A stretch of DNA of 64,000 bases from Solen grandis. Taxonomy: Eukaryota; Mollusca; Bivalvia; Adapedonta; Solenidae. A program made the translations under genes and the position numbers. Location of the stretch: assembly GCA_021229015.1 (NCBI GenBank), contig CM037787.1, forward strand, positions 35,353,874 through 35,417,873, in the 5' to 3' direction. The notes beneath the pieces are model-generated. The model did not search any database. It had not been told where the DNA came from and worked only from the letters and a program-made list of their open reading frames with translations. Below, piece by piece: positions 1-11,833 of the stretch (its first letter is position 1; each line of letters begins with the position of its first letter).

Positions 1-2842
1 TAGATAAAACATTTTTGAGACTTAAAGATACTTTGAGTTCAAATTTTTTTTAATTGATGATTTCTTTTTTTTATAACTCAAAATTACACATTGAATATGT
101 CGCAGTTTTTAATTGTTATTTTCTTTCACAAATGCTTATCAGCTAAAGCATTGCATGCAACAATGTCGTGTGATGTGAAAACAAGTTTGGTTAAAATAAC
201 ATCAGGGTTGGTTAAAATGAAACAGAAGTGCTTGCTGTCAAATGATTTTGCTGAGAAACTGGAAGAGAAATAATCAGCCATGAATATGTTTTTAAATGAG
301 CATAACACAATTCAGGTTGATATTTCACCGAATGTTAAGAGAGTTAGTTGGGACATTCTCATTTTTGTCCCAGACAGTAAAGTTAATTTTACAGCTCATT
401 AGCCAAAGGATTTCCAGGCAATATCTGCCTGTGACCTTCAACAGAATGCGTAATAATCGTTTAAACGAGTGCATCATATGAAAATATTCCAGTACAATTT
501 CTACCTGGTGGGTGTATTTTCAGCTCTGTGTGGCTCTCCATTTCCCGACATCAGAGTGTTTTTGTTTTGTGCATCAGTGAGTATTTGATTCTGCAGCTAA
601 AGCATATATCCTAATCTTAACCTGAAAAGCTCAATGTCCGTTTATTCAGGAGACATAGGAAATCCTTACTTTTGACATAATCGCTATCTCGTAAAACATC
701 TCTGTGTGGTAGGAAGATTGAATGTTCCCACATAGTCTTTATTGTTTATAGAGATTTCACCTGATAAATGTTCCACAAGGCTTCATTTGTCTGCAAGTGA
801 GTCCATGTAGAAAGTCTTAATGGAACAGATTTTAGAAACATGCGTCTATTTTTATGGGCTGCTTAGGGAATCGTGTAATTGTCTCATTCAGTATGAATTA
901 GTATTGCCGATTATATAACGCTAGAAAATTTCATATTGTTGGACATTTTATGGGGTTCCTTGAAATATCCTGAATGAAGTACATGTCATCATGTTAGCCT
1001 TTTCTTTTTTTGTAACATATACATGGCTTAGGTTATATAAAATTAAATACCACACACAAAAGTATAAGTATTTGCTCACTTGATATTCTGACAGAATATA
1101 AAAAAAAAGAAAAGGAAAAAAGAACTAATATATGCAGATATCAAGAACATTAGCAAAGAATAATTGTGTATACCAAGGCTTTTTTTCAACATGGACTTCC
1201 AACTGAAGTTTTAAATTCATATTTTCAAAAGCCACAGGCGTCTTTGTCATATATTATAAGCTGTTTGTAAGTTATTTAAATAAAAAAGAGGGAATGAATT
1301 GCAGTTTTTGCATATAAATGAAAAATGTTTACAGAATATGTATGCTACTTTTTGTGACTCGAGGCAGAATGTCAAGGTATTTTATATGTTATCCCAGCTT
1401 GCAATGCTTGATTGAATTTAAATGCATGCAAGATATGAAAATGCAAGGGTTGAGGAAAGGTGCTGTATATGATATATATATATATAGCACGTATACAAAT
1501 CTCAACTTGACTTGCTCAGCCATCTGTTACCTTACCTGGGCCTAAAGATATTGTACCATAATATAAAATAGATCCAGTAAGTTTGCATTTCATTCTACCA
1601 CGTGTCCTGACTGATGTGTCATATGGTGGAAAAAATGTCCCATGAGTCATAAAACAAGTGTTATTTAAGAAATTCCATTCAGATATTGTTGGTGACTTGG
1701 AAACATATAATACGCAGTATAAAGTACTTTTAAGTGACATCTTAAGTATTTTAAGTATACAAGCATTATTTATTTACATTGAGATTGGAGCAAGGTTCGC
1801 TGGCTGGGACACTGTCATTGAGGGATTTGAGATTTAAGAGCAGCTTCAAGTGTTGACTGTAGCTGTGGTATCACTCTGTACGAAGTGGTATTTTGTTAAT
1901 TTAGCCATTAATTTTTAGAGGGGGAAGGGTGAGGGTTAAATTTCATGAATTGTTTGATCAACAAAATATTGACCACATGAAAATGATTCTGTTAGCAGAC
2001 CTCAGTTTTTCTAGTAAGTATGTAACAATGATAATATAGTCACATTTACTAAGGATTTTGAAGACATTTAAAAGGGAATATAGGAGGGCTTTCAGAAACC
2101 TGCTGTGACACTGAGCAAAGTATAATTGTATATTTATATTGCCGTTTGCCAGCAAGACTTCTTATTTAGAAATAATACGGAAATGTGAAAAGTCGAATAT
2201 GTGGATCAATCTTAATTCTATTTCTACATTATTTTTAGGATTAATTAAATTATGATTCATAGCAGAACTTCCATATTTTGGAGATTGTCAGTGAATGTAA
2301 AGGTCATCCTGTCATGAATAACTCTATTTCAACTAGTTAAACATGTGAAACCCTGACAAGTCAGTCTATACCTTGGCTTCGTCTTAGAATTATCCCACTG
2401 GTTCAAGAGACAGAAAAAAAACCCAACAAGTTTGATTTGCATATTATGCAAATGCCCGTGTGTGCAAGAGAATGTGCATGTAAGCCCTGGTAAAAAATCC
2501 TTATGAATGACAGCCAGGCAGAATCAATAGCAGTCATTACAGATATTCCTGATAACTGTAGAGTGTTATATACACAATGTGCATTGGTTGGCCCTCGGGC
2601 ACGGTCCATTAAGGTATCATATCATGTCTGGCTGCATGTTTGGAACAAATTGTTGTCTTTTACATTTGTTGTATTCAGGCTTTCACTTCTTAAATTTTAG
2701 TCCAGATATAATGTTGTATGAATGTGTGGGCCTGTTTTGGCATTTATTTCCCTCATATCCATGAATTAGGCTTTAGGTTGGAAGTTTTAAGAAGAAATAT
2801 TATTTACTGTGGCCTTTCAAAACAAGATATGTGTCCTTTATT
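1..2842. other. AT-rich non-coding stretch
   Basis: No open frame longer than about 75 codons and no recognisable protein, RNA gene or repeat family was seen. There is a short (TA) run near 1471-1486. The stretch could be intronic or intergenic; nothing in it decides between the two. Confidence 0.5.
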
Positions 2843-3076
2843 GGACCAGAAGAACGCTTGGTCAAAGGTCAAGGTCATAGTGACCATGACTGTGAAAATA
2901 ATTTCTGATCAGTAACTGGAGAATACATGGTCCCACATTCCTCAAACTTCATAGGGTGATTGGTCATGACTAGTAGATGACCCCTATAGATTTTGGGGTC
3001 ACTTGGTCAAAGTTCGAGGCCACAGTGACCTTGATTGGAGTGGGGGCATATGTGTCGTTAGGACAACTCTTGTTAT
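2843..3076 (+). repeat. Fragment of a GGTCAAGGTCA-type dispersed repeat
   Basis: The stretch contains GGTCAAAGGTCAAGGTCA, then a phrase on 'first... tcatgactagtagatgacccct', a second GGTCA-rich segment near 3004-3035, and an end resembling GACAACTCTTGTT. I recognise this as the style of a very common bivalve dispersed repeat, with two imperfect internal sub-units, but the full element and its borders are not defined here. Identity rests on recognition, not on a search. Confidence 0.4.
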
Positions 3077-5515
3077 TTATGAATTGATTTATCAAGTAAG
3101 GAGCCTGTTTCACTTAACCTTGTATGATGATACTTAAAAGGTCTCTGCAAATTATGTTTCTGCCCTATGAAACGTGGAGAAATGAGATCTTTTCATAGAA
3201 CCTGAATTAATCTCCTTTTGCTTTGAATCTGTAAAATATACACAACCAGAAAGTAGCTGCACCAAGTTTTATGAAAGAGTCCCTGTTCTTTAGAAACCCA
3301 GGCTTTAAAAGCTGCATAAAACTAAAATGATGTGTGTTTCGGCATCACGCCATAATGAACGTCTGCATTAAGTTAATTTTTGTAGTTTGATGAACTCTGC
3401 AATATGTTGTGCATTAAGTATTAAACCATGAAAATCAGGTTATTCAGAAATACTGGAGTTTGCCCATCATGTAATATGCATCCCATCAATGACAAAGCAG
3501 CTTATGGACACACTCTGTGCAGTCTGAAGATTAATTGTCGCCTGCATTTGGATCAGAACGGACTGAAAACGAGTTTTGTGTGAGTGAAGTGGTATGGAAT
3601 AGCAAATAGATTTACCAGAAAGAATTTAATTTGTTATGGGTTTTGCTGGCTTTTCATTAATCTTGATTTGTTTCAACACTGTATTGAATTGGGTATCAGG
3701 AAGCTATAACTGAAAGGCCTATGGCTCTAGCTCCATGGTTTAAATGGCTGATACAGTCCCAGATTTCCTCAGTCCCTGCTGTGTTACTTCCTGTTGGCTT
3801 GTGCACATGCATGGTAGGTCTGTATTTTTTAATTTAAATTTGGAATCCCGCCCCATGTGTACTATGGGTCCTTTTCCACCCTTATTGCTATACAACAGAA
3901 ATACAAGTGCAGCATCTGCTAATTCCAAATTTTAAAGCAACATCCTTTTGATATTTAGTCATCAGTTATTTGTGACTGTATAACTTTCAGTGTTAAAAAT
4001 ATCCATGGACAACTGGTGCCAATTTTTGTATTTGTTAAGACCTCTAGTCAACCATGGTAAACCATTTATGCATGGGAGTATAACATGGGTAACTTGCAGG
4101 CTGATCTGGTTTTATACTGGCTGTATACGTTGATATTTCCTTGCTAGTTTTTGCTAAATTTATAATTCAGAACCGGGTTAAAGATGCAAATGATTAATGA
4201 TCTTATTTTGAATCATTTGACACTAATGAGTGAACAAGATGCTGTTATATTCCTGATGCAGCAATTAATCTCAAAATTATCCTGTACATAGTGAAAAGTT
4301 GTCAGTATTGATAAAAGACCACTTGAGATGAACACTTTCCTGTTTTCAGTTTTATGTAGATTTTATCTACCCATCATGCTCTTATATTTTAGGAGAAAGA
4401 TAGTGTATGTTATGAGCCATTTGTCATTATGTTAATTAGTTTAACATGATTCATTTTGAGTTAGCTATACACTATTACAAAATTTTGAAGCCCAGTATGC
4501 AGATGAAACCAATGAAGTTGTTAATTACAAGAAATCTTCATCACTAGATCTCGGAGATGAAAAAAAAATCAAGGTTTCAGGCTAGCCTGCCAGAAAGATT
4601 AAGTAAAAGTTAAACAGCAACAACAACAAAAACGAATAAATTATCAGTAACTTGCAACAGTTGTGTTACACAGTTCTTTTGAACATTTCAAAATCCATAA
4701 AAAAAGCATCCCTAGGTTTTACACACAAAGGTGTGGATCTATTTTTACTATTGCTGAAGTATGTGGAACCTGGATACTGGCACCAACGCTGCCTTCCTCT
4801 ATCAAGGTTGATGTAGATATCCTGTAGCGCTGATCATGACTAGTGCTGAGGCAGGATGTACTTTAGCGCCAAACCTTCCCGCATCACTGATCAACCTCTA
4901 TCACAGTGCAGTCACTGTATCCATGCATGCGTGACAGAAGGCACGTAGAGGTAATCACAGTGGCATATCAATCCTCTTTACATCTCAAGAGAAAGCATGA
5001 GCAAGTTTTTTGAAAGCGCTTCATTAAGTGGGAAACTGTTTATACTTATGTAAACTTCTGTTTGGAGTGGGTGTGTGTGTATATTGTTGTTGTAGCCTAT
5101 CAAGTGATTACATATACTGACTACATGGCTGTTAATTACATATCTAAGTGGTGTTACATGTTTTTACTTAGCTTTGATATTTATGACATATATATGTATA
5201 ATAAGGTCTATGGCAGAGTATGACATTTGAAATGTATTGATTGCATGGCTATTTTTAGCACTCAATACATGATGTGTTAATTATAGAGAAGATTTTAAAA
5301 GAGAAGAAAAAAAGTAAACCTATTTAAATGAAACATAGATTATTTGTACATGCTGTATATAGCTGTCTATAGTAACAATTGCATACTATATGATATATAG
5401 TTAATGACATCATAGAATATACATGTATACATATATATATAGCTTAGTGATGTAAATTATTAGTTTAAGCCAACTATTCTTAGAAACAACAAATTAATAG
5501 TTCAAGAAATAAGCC
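3077..5515. other. Non-coding stretch with a fold-back fragment
   Basis: No gene was seen. Bases about 4095-4126 (CTTGCAGGCTGATCTGG then TTTTATACTGGCTG) resemble one arm of the internal hairpin of the MITE family described at 5520, so an old fragment of a related fold-back element is likely. A GC-richer patch at 4740-4985 has no frame I can support. Confidence 0.4.
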
Positions 5516-5519
5516 TTAT

Positions 5520-5753
5520 CCCTTTCCCTCATAGAGGAAACCATGAAAAGACCTATGCGAACAGCATAAAACCAGATCAGCCTGCGAGTAACTCGCAGGC
5601 TGATCAGGTTTTATGCTGTTCGCTGCTCCTCAGTGGTCTGGAAATGAGGATTTTATAATTAAATTTGGTAAGGTTTAACTGTGGTTTTCTGCAGATCAGG
5701 CTTTATGTGGTACCTATTGAGGGCTTCAAAATGAGTATATATGAGGGAAAGGG
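5520..5753 (+). mobile_element. MITE family A, copy 1
   Basis: A 234-bp non-autonomous element with terminal inverted repeats CCCTTTCCCTCATA at the left end and TATGAGGGAAAGGG at the right end. It is flanked by TTAT on both sides (5516-5519 and 5754-5757), read as a 4-bp target-site duplication. It holds an internal hairpin at 5557-5623 whose arms are GCGAACAGCATAAAACC and its complement, with a second nested arm pair GCCTGCGAGT/ACTCGCAGGC. There is no coding capacity. Termini beginning CCC with TTAA-like duplications point to a piggyBac-type mobiliser; that is an inference from termini only. Confidence 0.8.
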
Positions 5754-6163
5754 TTATTATTTGTAGATTGTCTGATGGACATAATTATGATGTGTTAGTC
5801 AACTTCTCTAATCTTACCAAAATAAACATGTTATTATGTAATAGATATTTTCTGTAGTGTTATACGGATGAAAGGCATCTTGTTAGTCATGTTATTCACT
5901 GTGGTTTATTATACCTGTTTTTCTTGATGAATCTGATCAAGTGAATACCTGCTAGTATTTTACATCAGAGTGGTAGAATTCTTAGATTGGAGAGATTTAA
6001 ACCAAAAAAAAAGACATAATTGAAATTCACCTGTTAAAAATTTGGGGTTCAAGGTTTTTGCTTTGTTTAGATGGCATTCATATTATAATGGTTTCTATAG
6101 TAACAGATCTGCTCTGTGCTGATGAGCTGCTAAAAAAGTATTTAGCCCTTTACCTCAGTATAG

Positions 6164-6368
6164 CCCTTTCCCTCAATAGAGGAAACCATGAAAAGACCTA
6201 TGCGAACAACATAAAAGATCAGGTTTTATGCTGTTCGCTGCTCCTCAGTGGTCTGGAAATCAGGACTTTAAAATTAAATTTGGTAAGGTTTGAGTTTGGC
6301 TTTCTGCAGATCAGGCTTTATGTGGTACCTATTGAGTGCGTCAAAATGAGTCTATATGAGGGAAAGGG
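6164..6368 (+). mobile_element. MITE family A, copy 2
   Basis: The same family and orientation as the copy at 5520, 205 bp. The flanks are ATAG on both sides (6160-6163 and 6369-6372), so this insertion does not follow TTAA. The internal hairpin is collapsed: GCGAACAACATAAAA joins almost directly to GATCAGGTTTTATGCTG, removing the nested central arms. Unlike copy 3, the region around the GGTACC motif is retained. Confidence 0.75.
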
Positions 6369-6875
6369 ATAGACTGATTTTGAAGCATCAGCAAACAGAG
6401 CAGACCTAGATCAGACAGCTCTGATTAGGGCTTTTTCTGGTAGTAACTGCACAGCAGTGGAAAATCCATTGTCTCATATACTATTTAAAGTTAAATGAAT
6501 TAATATTCATCAAGTCATTAATTTGTACATGAATTTTCATAATTTTAAGGTTAAAGGTCAGTTTGACCTGCACTACATTGCATGTGTTTCAGTTATTAAG
6601 GTTATCTTCATCAGACCCTAACTTCCTTGCTCCTAGTTAATAAGGCTTTTTCCTTATACAGATTGATAGGAAACTTCCCTTTCAACCCCCCCCCCTTTTT
6701 TTTCCATTTTAAATTGGGTAACATACCTTGGTGTGGTTTCATCACTCTTTTTTGGCATGATAAAACATTTATGAGGAAGCAATGTTTTTGCCTACTGTTT
6801 ATCTTATATACTGTCTATAAATGACTAATAATGTTAATGGGCTGTTAAATCAAACAAAAGAACAAACGGTCTTAA

Positions 6876-7073
6876 CCTTTTCCCTCATAGAGGAAACCAT
6901 GAAAAGACCTATGCGAACAACATAAAACCAGATCAGCCTGCTAGTAACTCACAGGCTGATCAGGTTTTATGCTGTTCGCTGCTCCTCAGTGGTCTGGATA
7001 TGAGGATTTTGAAATTAAATTTGGTAAGGTTTAACTGTGGTTTTCTGCAGATCAGTCTATATGAGGGAAAGGG
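6876..7073 (+). mobile_element. MITE family A, copy 3
   Basis: A 198-bp copy flanked by TTAA on both sides (6872-6875 and 7074-7077). The full internal hairpin is kept, with CTAGTAACTCACAGG at its centre, but the segment containing GGTACCTATTGAG near the right end is deleted. The left terminus has drifted to CCTTTTCCCTC. Confidence 0.75.
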
Positions 7074-7265
7074 TTAAGCCAAATGCTTGTGAAATACAAA
7101 TATTACCCTATATGGAAACTGAACTGATTTTAAGATTTCTTAAACACAATGATTACAGCAACCATTTGGTTTGCTGTATATACTTCCAGTGTATTCCCTG
7201 TCATGAGGGAAATAGTATAACTGTAAACGTACCTTTAAAACACAGGATGAAACAAAGGTCTGTGG

Positions 7266-7470
7266 GATGACTGGTTGATGTGAGGTGAGGCATGCGTGTG
7301 TTTGATCAGGGACATGCTTCATCCTTCACTGATCAATGGACAGCTATCGATTTTGTGATATTGGCAGAAGCTGAGACCGGTAATTGCGCATCTCTTTCTC
7401 TAGCCCGCCTCCAATGTCACCACATGGCCTTGCAGTTATTACCACAGTCACCCGTATTGACTTAAACCAT
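7266..7470. other. GC-richer island with a short palindrome
   Basis: TTGATCAG at 7302-7309 is mirrored by CTGATCAA at 7329-7336 around GGACATGCTTCA. A similar phrase (CAGGGACATGCTTCA, later GCCCTGCAGTTA) recurs near 17055-17135, so this is probably an old repeat rather than an exon. No supported reading frame was found. Confidence 0.3.
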
Positions 7471-7804
7471 CACTTGGGTCAGTTATGCATCATGTAGCAT
7501 TTTGAAATTAGTTAATGAACTGGTAATGTTGCAATCAATATTTAAAACCATTTAGAGCCCAGAGCTACATATAGAGTTGAAAAAGAACATGCGGAGTTTT
7601 AACTGATTCAAACAATGAAAGGACTCACACCTTTGTCCTTTGAATTAAAAAAAAAAAAAATTATTACTTTTTAAAGATAGGCAGGTCATGTGGATGAATT
7701 TAAGAATGTTAGTTTAGATGTTTAATTTTTACATAGACTCTCATCATTCAACAGTTTGCTGTCACTCAGATAGCAAGGCAATAGTTCTACTGTCCATGTT
7801 TTAA

Positions 7805-7991
7805 CCCTTTCCCTCATATAGACTCATTTTGACGCACTCAATAGGTACCACATAAGCCTGATCTGCAGAAAGCCAAACTCAAACCTTAAAAGGAGCGAAC
7901 AGCAAAAACCTTCACCTGCAAGTTACTCCAGGCATCTAGTTTTATGCTGTTCGCATAGGCCTTTTCATGGTTTCCTATATGATGGAAAGGG
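7805..7991 (-). mobile_element. MITE family A, copy 4
   Basis: A 187-bp copy in inverse orientation, flanked by TTAA on both sides (7801-7804 and 7992-7995). A segment corresponding to the AATTAAATTTGGTAAGG region and the GGTCTGGAAATGAGG region is missing, and the hairpin is degraded to AGCGAACAGCAAAAACC against TTTTATGCTGTTCGC. Confidence 0.75.
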
Positions 7992-8248
7992 TTAAGTAAG
8001 GCCAGGGACTTAGGATACCATGGGGGGCAAGTGTATAGGGCATCAGTAGCATATCCATTGTCACTCTGGAGACCCCAAGGTCACAATAAGTGTTGAAAAC
8101 ATTGTCTGTTATTGGTCCATGTCAATAAATGATTGTCTCACTCACTCTTCTAATATAACTGTGCAGTTGGATCTATAATTATTCAAAATTTTCTCTCTCA
8201 TTGTTTACAAACATTGTCTTACTGAATGTAACATGTCATGGATTTGTT

Positions 8249-8480
8249 AGTCCCTTCTAAATGTTTACTCTGGAGGGGACTATCTAAGGTTTGCTCTCCT
8301 TCTGTCCGTCCATCCGGAAATCTGGATCCCGCAATGACTTAAAAACCGTTAAAGATAATGTTATGAAACTTGGTTTATAAATAGATGGCAGTATGGAGAT
8401 TCTGCAAATCACTTTTTTTTTTTCTTGGACCAAAATTCTGGTTGCTATGGTAATGGAAAAATTATGCACATTTGTTGCAT
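8249..8480 (+). repeat. Hairpin-headed repeat (AGTCCC family), 3' border unclear
   Basis: The left end is a hairpin, AGTCCCTTCT against GGAGGGGACT (8249-8281), followed by a TCTGTCCGTCCATCC run. The body contains ATGAAACTTGG and ends in GGTTGCTATGGTAATGG-like sequence. The same head occurs at 25941. The right border is an estimate. Confidence 0.5.
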
Positions 8481-8499
8481 GCAACACCAGTTACTTGTT

Positions 8500-9178
8500 T
8501 CTTCATAAAACCTCAAGTCTATTTCTTCAGAGACATCAAGGTTGTTATTGCAAATGGCAAACTAGGATGTAATTAGCAATTTCTTCATGACAAGGATTTT
8601 AACTGTCATTTGATTCAGCCATTCATCACCATCAGTCTGTTGTGTGCAAAACTTTGAACGTCCCTATGAAACATGGCTATGGCTGCATGGAGTTTTTTCA
8701 TTTTATTTTTCCGGTGACATCTGTCCACATGTTTTTTTTAATACAGGAAACATCATGGAAAGTCTCGACGCATTGCATTTAATACAAGATACCTAACAGT
8801 TTTTTTTTGTTTTTGTTTTTTTATGCAATAAAAGTTTTGCAGTGGTACTCTTTATTGGTTTACTCCTGCATGTGGACCAAAAGTTATTATGACAAATTGT
8901 ACACATCCTGCCAGGCTTAATCAGTGTATATGATGGGAGGAAACAGAGAAATCTATCACCATGGAGAATCATCAGAGATGCATGATTAGCATGTACACTC
9001 AAAATAGGAAACATGTTGCCATGTCAACAGCTTAGATAAATGTGTTGAAATGTCTTATTTTAACATTTTTATCTCTTCTTTTCTTTGCAAGCATCACTAT
9101 TGTTTTTCCATATGTAGAAGGTAAATTGCTTGTAGTGGAAAAAAATGGAAACTTTATCTTTCTATTCAAAATGCAGAC

Positions 9179-9210
<32 letters not shown>

Positions 9211-10425
9211 TGTTCATTCAACTAGTCACAACAGAAATGTATAGGATGCAGGAGATAGAAAGTTAATTCACTGTTATCACATTTAATACCCATTTTATTT
9301 GACAGTAATGTGGCATGTGCAGTTCCATAAAATTGTCATGCAAACATTATTTTGATATAAGCAGTGTGTGGGCATATTTGCTGACTTGACATTATATAAC
9401 AAAAAATTTAAATTGCTAGGTTACAGAATTTTGTTAATTGCTTTTGTATACCCCGGGGGCATCAAACATACCTGCATAAATTCTTGATGTAATAGATACT
9501 GACTATGATAAGGCTCTTAGATATTTCACTTTTTGCTATATTTTTAATTTTGCCCATTTACCTCCTGTAGAGATTTTTTTACCCCAAAATTAGCCATGCA
9601 TATATGTACCAAAAAAATTGTAAGGACTCGATCTATATTATGAGGAACAAAGTTAAGACAAAACAGCAATATAATGTACCCCAGTTATAAAACTCAGTAG
9701 GCACCCTGTTTAGAAAAATTAACAAATTCATAGTTCAGTTTCAGATAAGGACATTTGTCTGACTGTCATACAATTTGTGTAAATTGTGAAAAAAGTCCCC
9801 CAAATTCAAGATATTTAGAACCTGTGAAAAACCATATGGTTAAAAAAGCACTATATAGTTGTAAAACTAAAAGCACCTGTGCAATCAAAGCCCTCTTTGT
9901 ATACAGTAATTAAGGTTTCATTGTGGCCTTTTAAAGGTTTTTGATCAAATTACACATTAAAAATATGCAGAAGCTGAATAAAAAAAAAATAACTTTTGAA
10001 ATCTGCCTACTTATTGTTATCAAGAGGAATGTTTCATATTGAGAGAACATTGTATTGACTTATAATAAATATGTCAAGAAACAGAAGGGAAATCAAATAT
10101 TAGAAAAATCAGATCAATCTGTGAGTAACAATCATCTTGGTGGTCATTGTTTTTTTTACTGTTTTGATAAGTCAATGAAATATTAGGAGTCTTTGATTTA
10201 AATGTTGTGTCATAAAATAAGAACATATTTTAAAAACTGCCCAAAATGAATTTGACCAACCTCTGGACTTGTGCTAAGTTGAACTTCAATGCAAATAATA
10301 CTGTTTCTTTAGCTTGAGATTAAGCTTCAAGCCTTACTTTTAAGTTTAAAACTTGTTCTTTTCTTTCAAGTTTTGGGTCAGGTTTCTGAGGTTGTGGTCT
10401 ACCACTGCACATCATTATGATATAT
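8500..10425. other. AT-rich non-coding stretch
   Basis: No gene was recognised. A 24-base T run at about 9180-9204 and smaller A or T runs are present. The longest frames are low-complexity F/L-rich artefacts of these runs. Confidence 0.5.
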
Positions 10426-10429
10426 TTAA

Positions 10430-10636
10430 CCCTTTCCCTCATATAGACTCATTTTGATGCACTCAATAGGTACCACATAAAGCCTGATCTGCAGAAAACC
10501 ACAGTTAAACCTTACCAAATTTAATTATAAAGTCCTCATTTCCAGACCACTGAGGAGCAACGAACAGCATAAAACCTGATCTGGTTTTATGTTGTTCGCA
10601 TAGGTCTTTTCATGGTTTCCTCTATGAGGGAAAGGG
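10430..10636 (-). mobile_element. MITE family A, copy 5
   Basis: A 207-bp copy in inverse orientation, flanked by TTAA (10426-10429 and 10637-10640). The termini are CCCTTTCCCTCATATAG and CTATGAGGGAAAGGG. The hairpin centre is deleted, leaving CATAAAACCTGATCTGG joined to TTTTATGTTGTTCGC. Confidence 0.8.
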
Positions 10637-11001
10637 TTAAAGAGATACACAATAGTGTTATCAAGCTGTCCCAGGAGCATTATTACTGGTTAAATGAAAA
10701 CTCATACTGTGATATTATTTTCATTTGATTGAATGTGTAGACAGAGACGGTTACAATTTAGTGATGGATGATGGACAACAGACTGTATGAAATGTTACCA
10801 CATGAGAACAATGAGAGACAGTAGATGAGGAGACCTGAACCAGACCGTGTTTGCGAACATTGCTACATTATAGACTTGTGGTTTGTTGTCTGCCATTCAA
10901 CCACTATATTCCCTTAACTTTGGCAAAAAAAAAAAAAAATAGTTTTGTTTCTGGTCTCCTGCAAAAATTAAGAGGGTAGGTGTAGGTATTTTTTTGTTTA
11001 A

Positions 11002-11230
11002 CCCTTTCCCTCATACAGACTCATTTTGACGCACTCAGTAGGTACCACATAAAGCCTGATCTGCAGAAAACCACAGTTAAACCTTACCAAATTTAATTAC
11101 AAAATCCTAATTTCCAGACCACTGAGGAGCAGCGAACAGCATAAAACCTGATCAGCCTGCACTCGCAGGCTGATCTGGTTTTATGCTGTTCGCATAGGTC
11201 TTTTCATGGTGTCCTCTATGAGGGAAAGGG
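11002..11230 (-). mobile_element. MITE family A, copy 6
   Basis: A 229-bp copy flanked by TTAA (10998-11001 and 11231-11234). The internal hairpin is nearly intact, with nested arms GATCAGCCTGC and GCAGGCTGATC separated by only a few bases. It is among the best-preserved copies in the window. Confidence 0.8.
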
Positions 11231-11234
11231 TTAA

Positions 11235-11833
11235 TGAAACAAAAGTTAAAAAAAGGGGTGAAAGATTTTTTATTGATGGAAAGGTAAAAAAACTTTAGGG
11301 TTGGGTGTTAAAAAAGAGGGTCAGTCAGGAGACGAGAAACAGAACATTCTTTTTTTTGGCCTTACGTCCCTGTGTTGTGCTGTAATAGATCAGCCACTGT
11401 ACTGATGACTCTGCCTTGTTTAATCATATTGTTTAATTTCCTCATGATTTAGTAATCAACTTTGATCATCTTCCTTGTCCTATTGACTATCATCTCAATC
11501 ATCTTCTTTATAGATTGGTATTGTTACATGATTGTAATCTTATTTCCCTTTAGACTTTGCCTTGTCATGTTATATCATATTTTTGTTTGGCCTGTTTGCC
11601 TTAAATCTGTCTGGATAAAATGATAAAACATGTCCTGAGAGTATTTATATATGATATCGATATATTGTGGTAAGTTCCAAAGTGACCAAAATTCTGTTGA
11701 GGGTACGTCAAATCCAACAATTGTCACCATCAGCTCCCTTACTAACATTCAATACACATCTTTGGAAGATGTAAAATGAGAGTACCTGGCTGTAATGAAT
11801 CTGATCTAAATTAAAAAGGATGACACAGTTTTT
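11235..11833. other. Non-coding stretch
   Basis: No gene or repeat family was recognised. Confidence 0.4.

Noticed and set aside
2403..2764. Overlapping 60-68-codon frames on both strands
   Set aside because: Lengths are within random expectation and none shows splice context or recognisable motifs.
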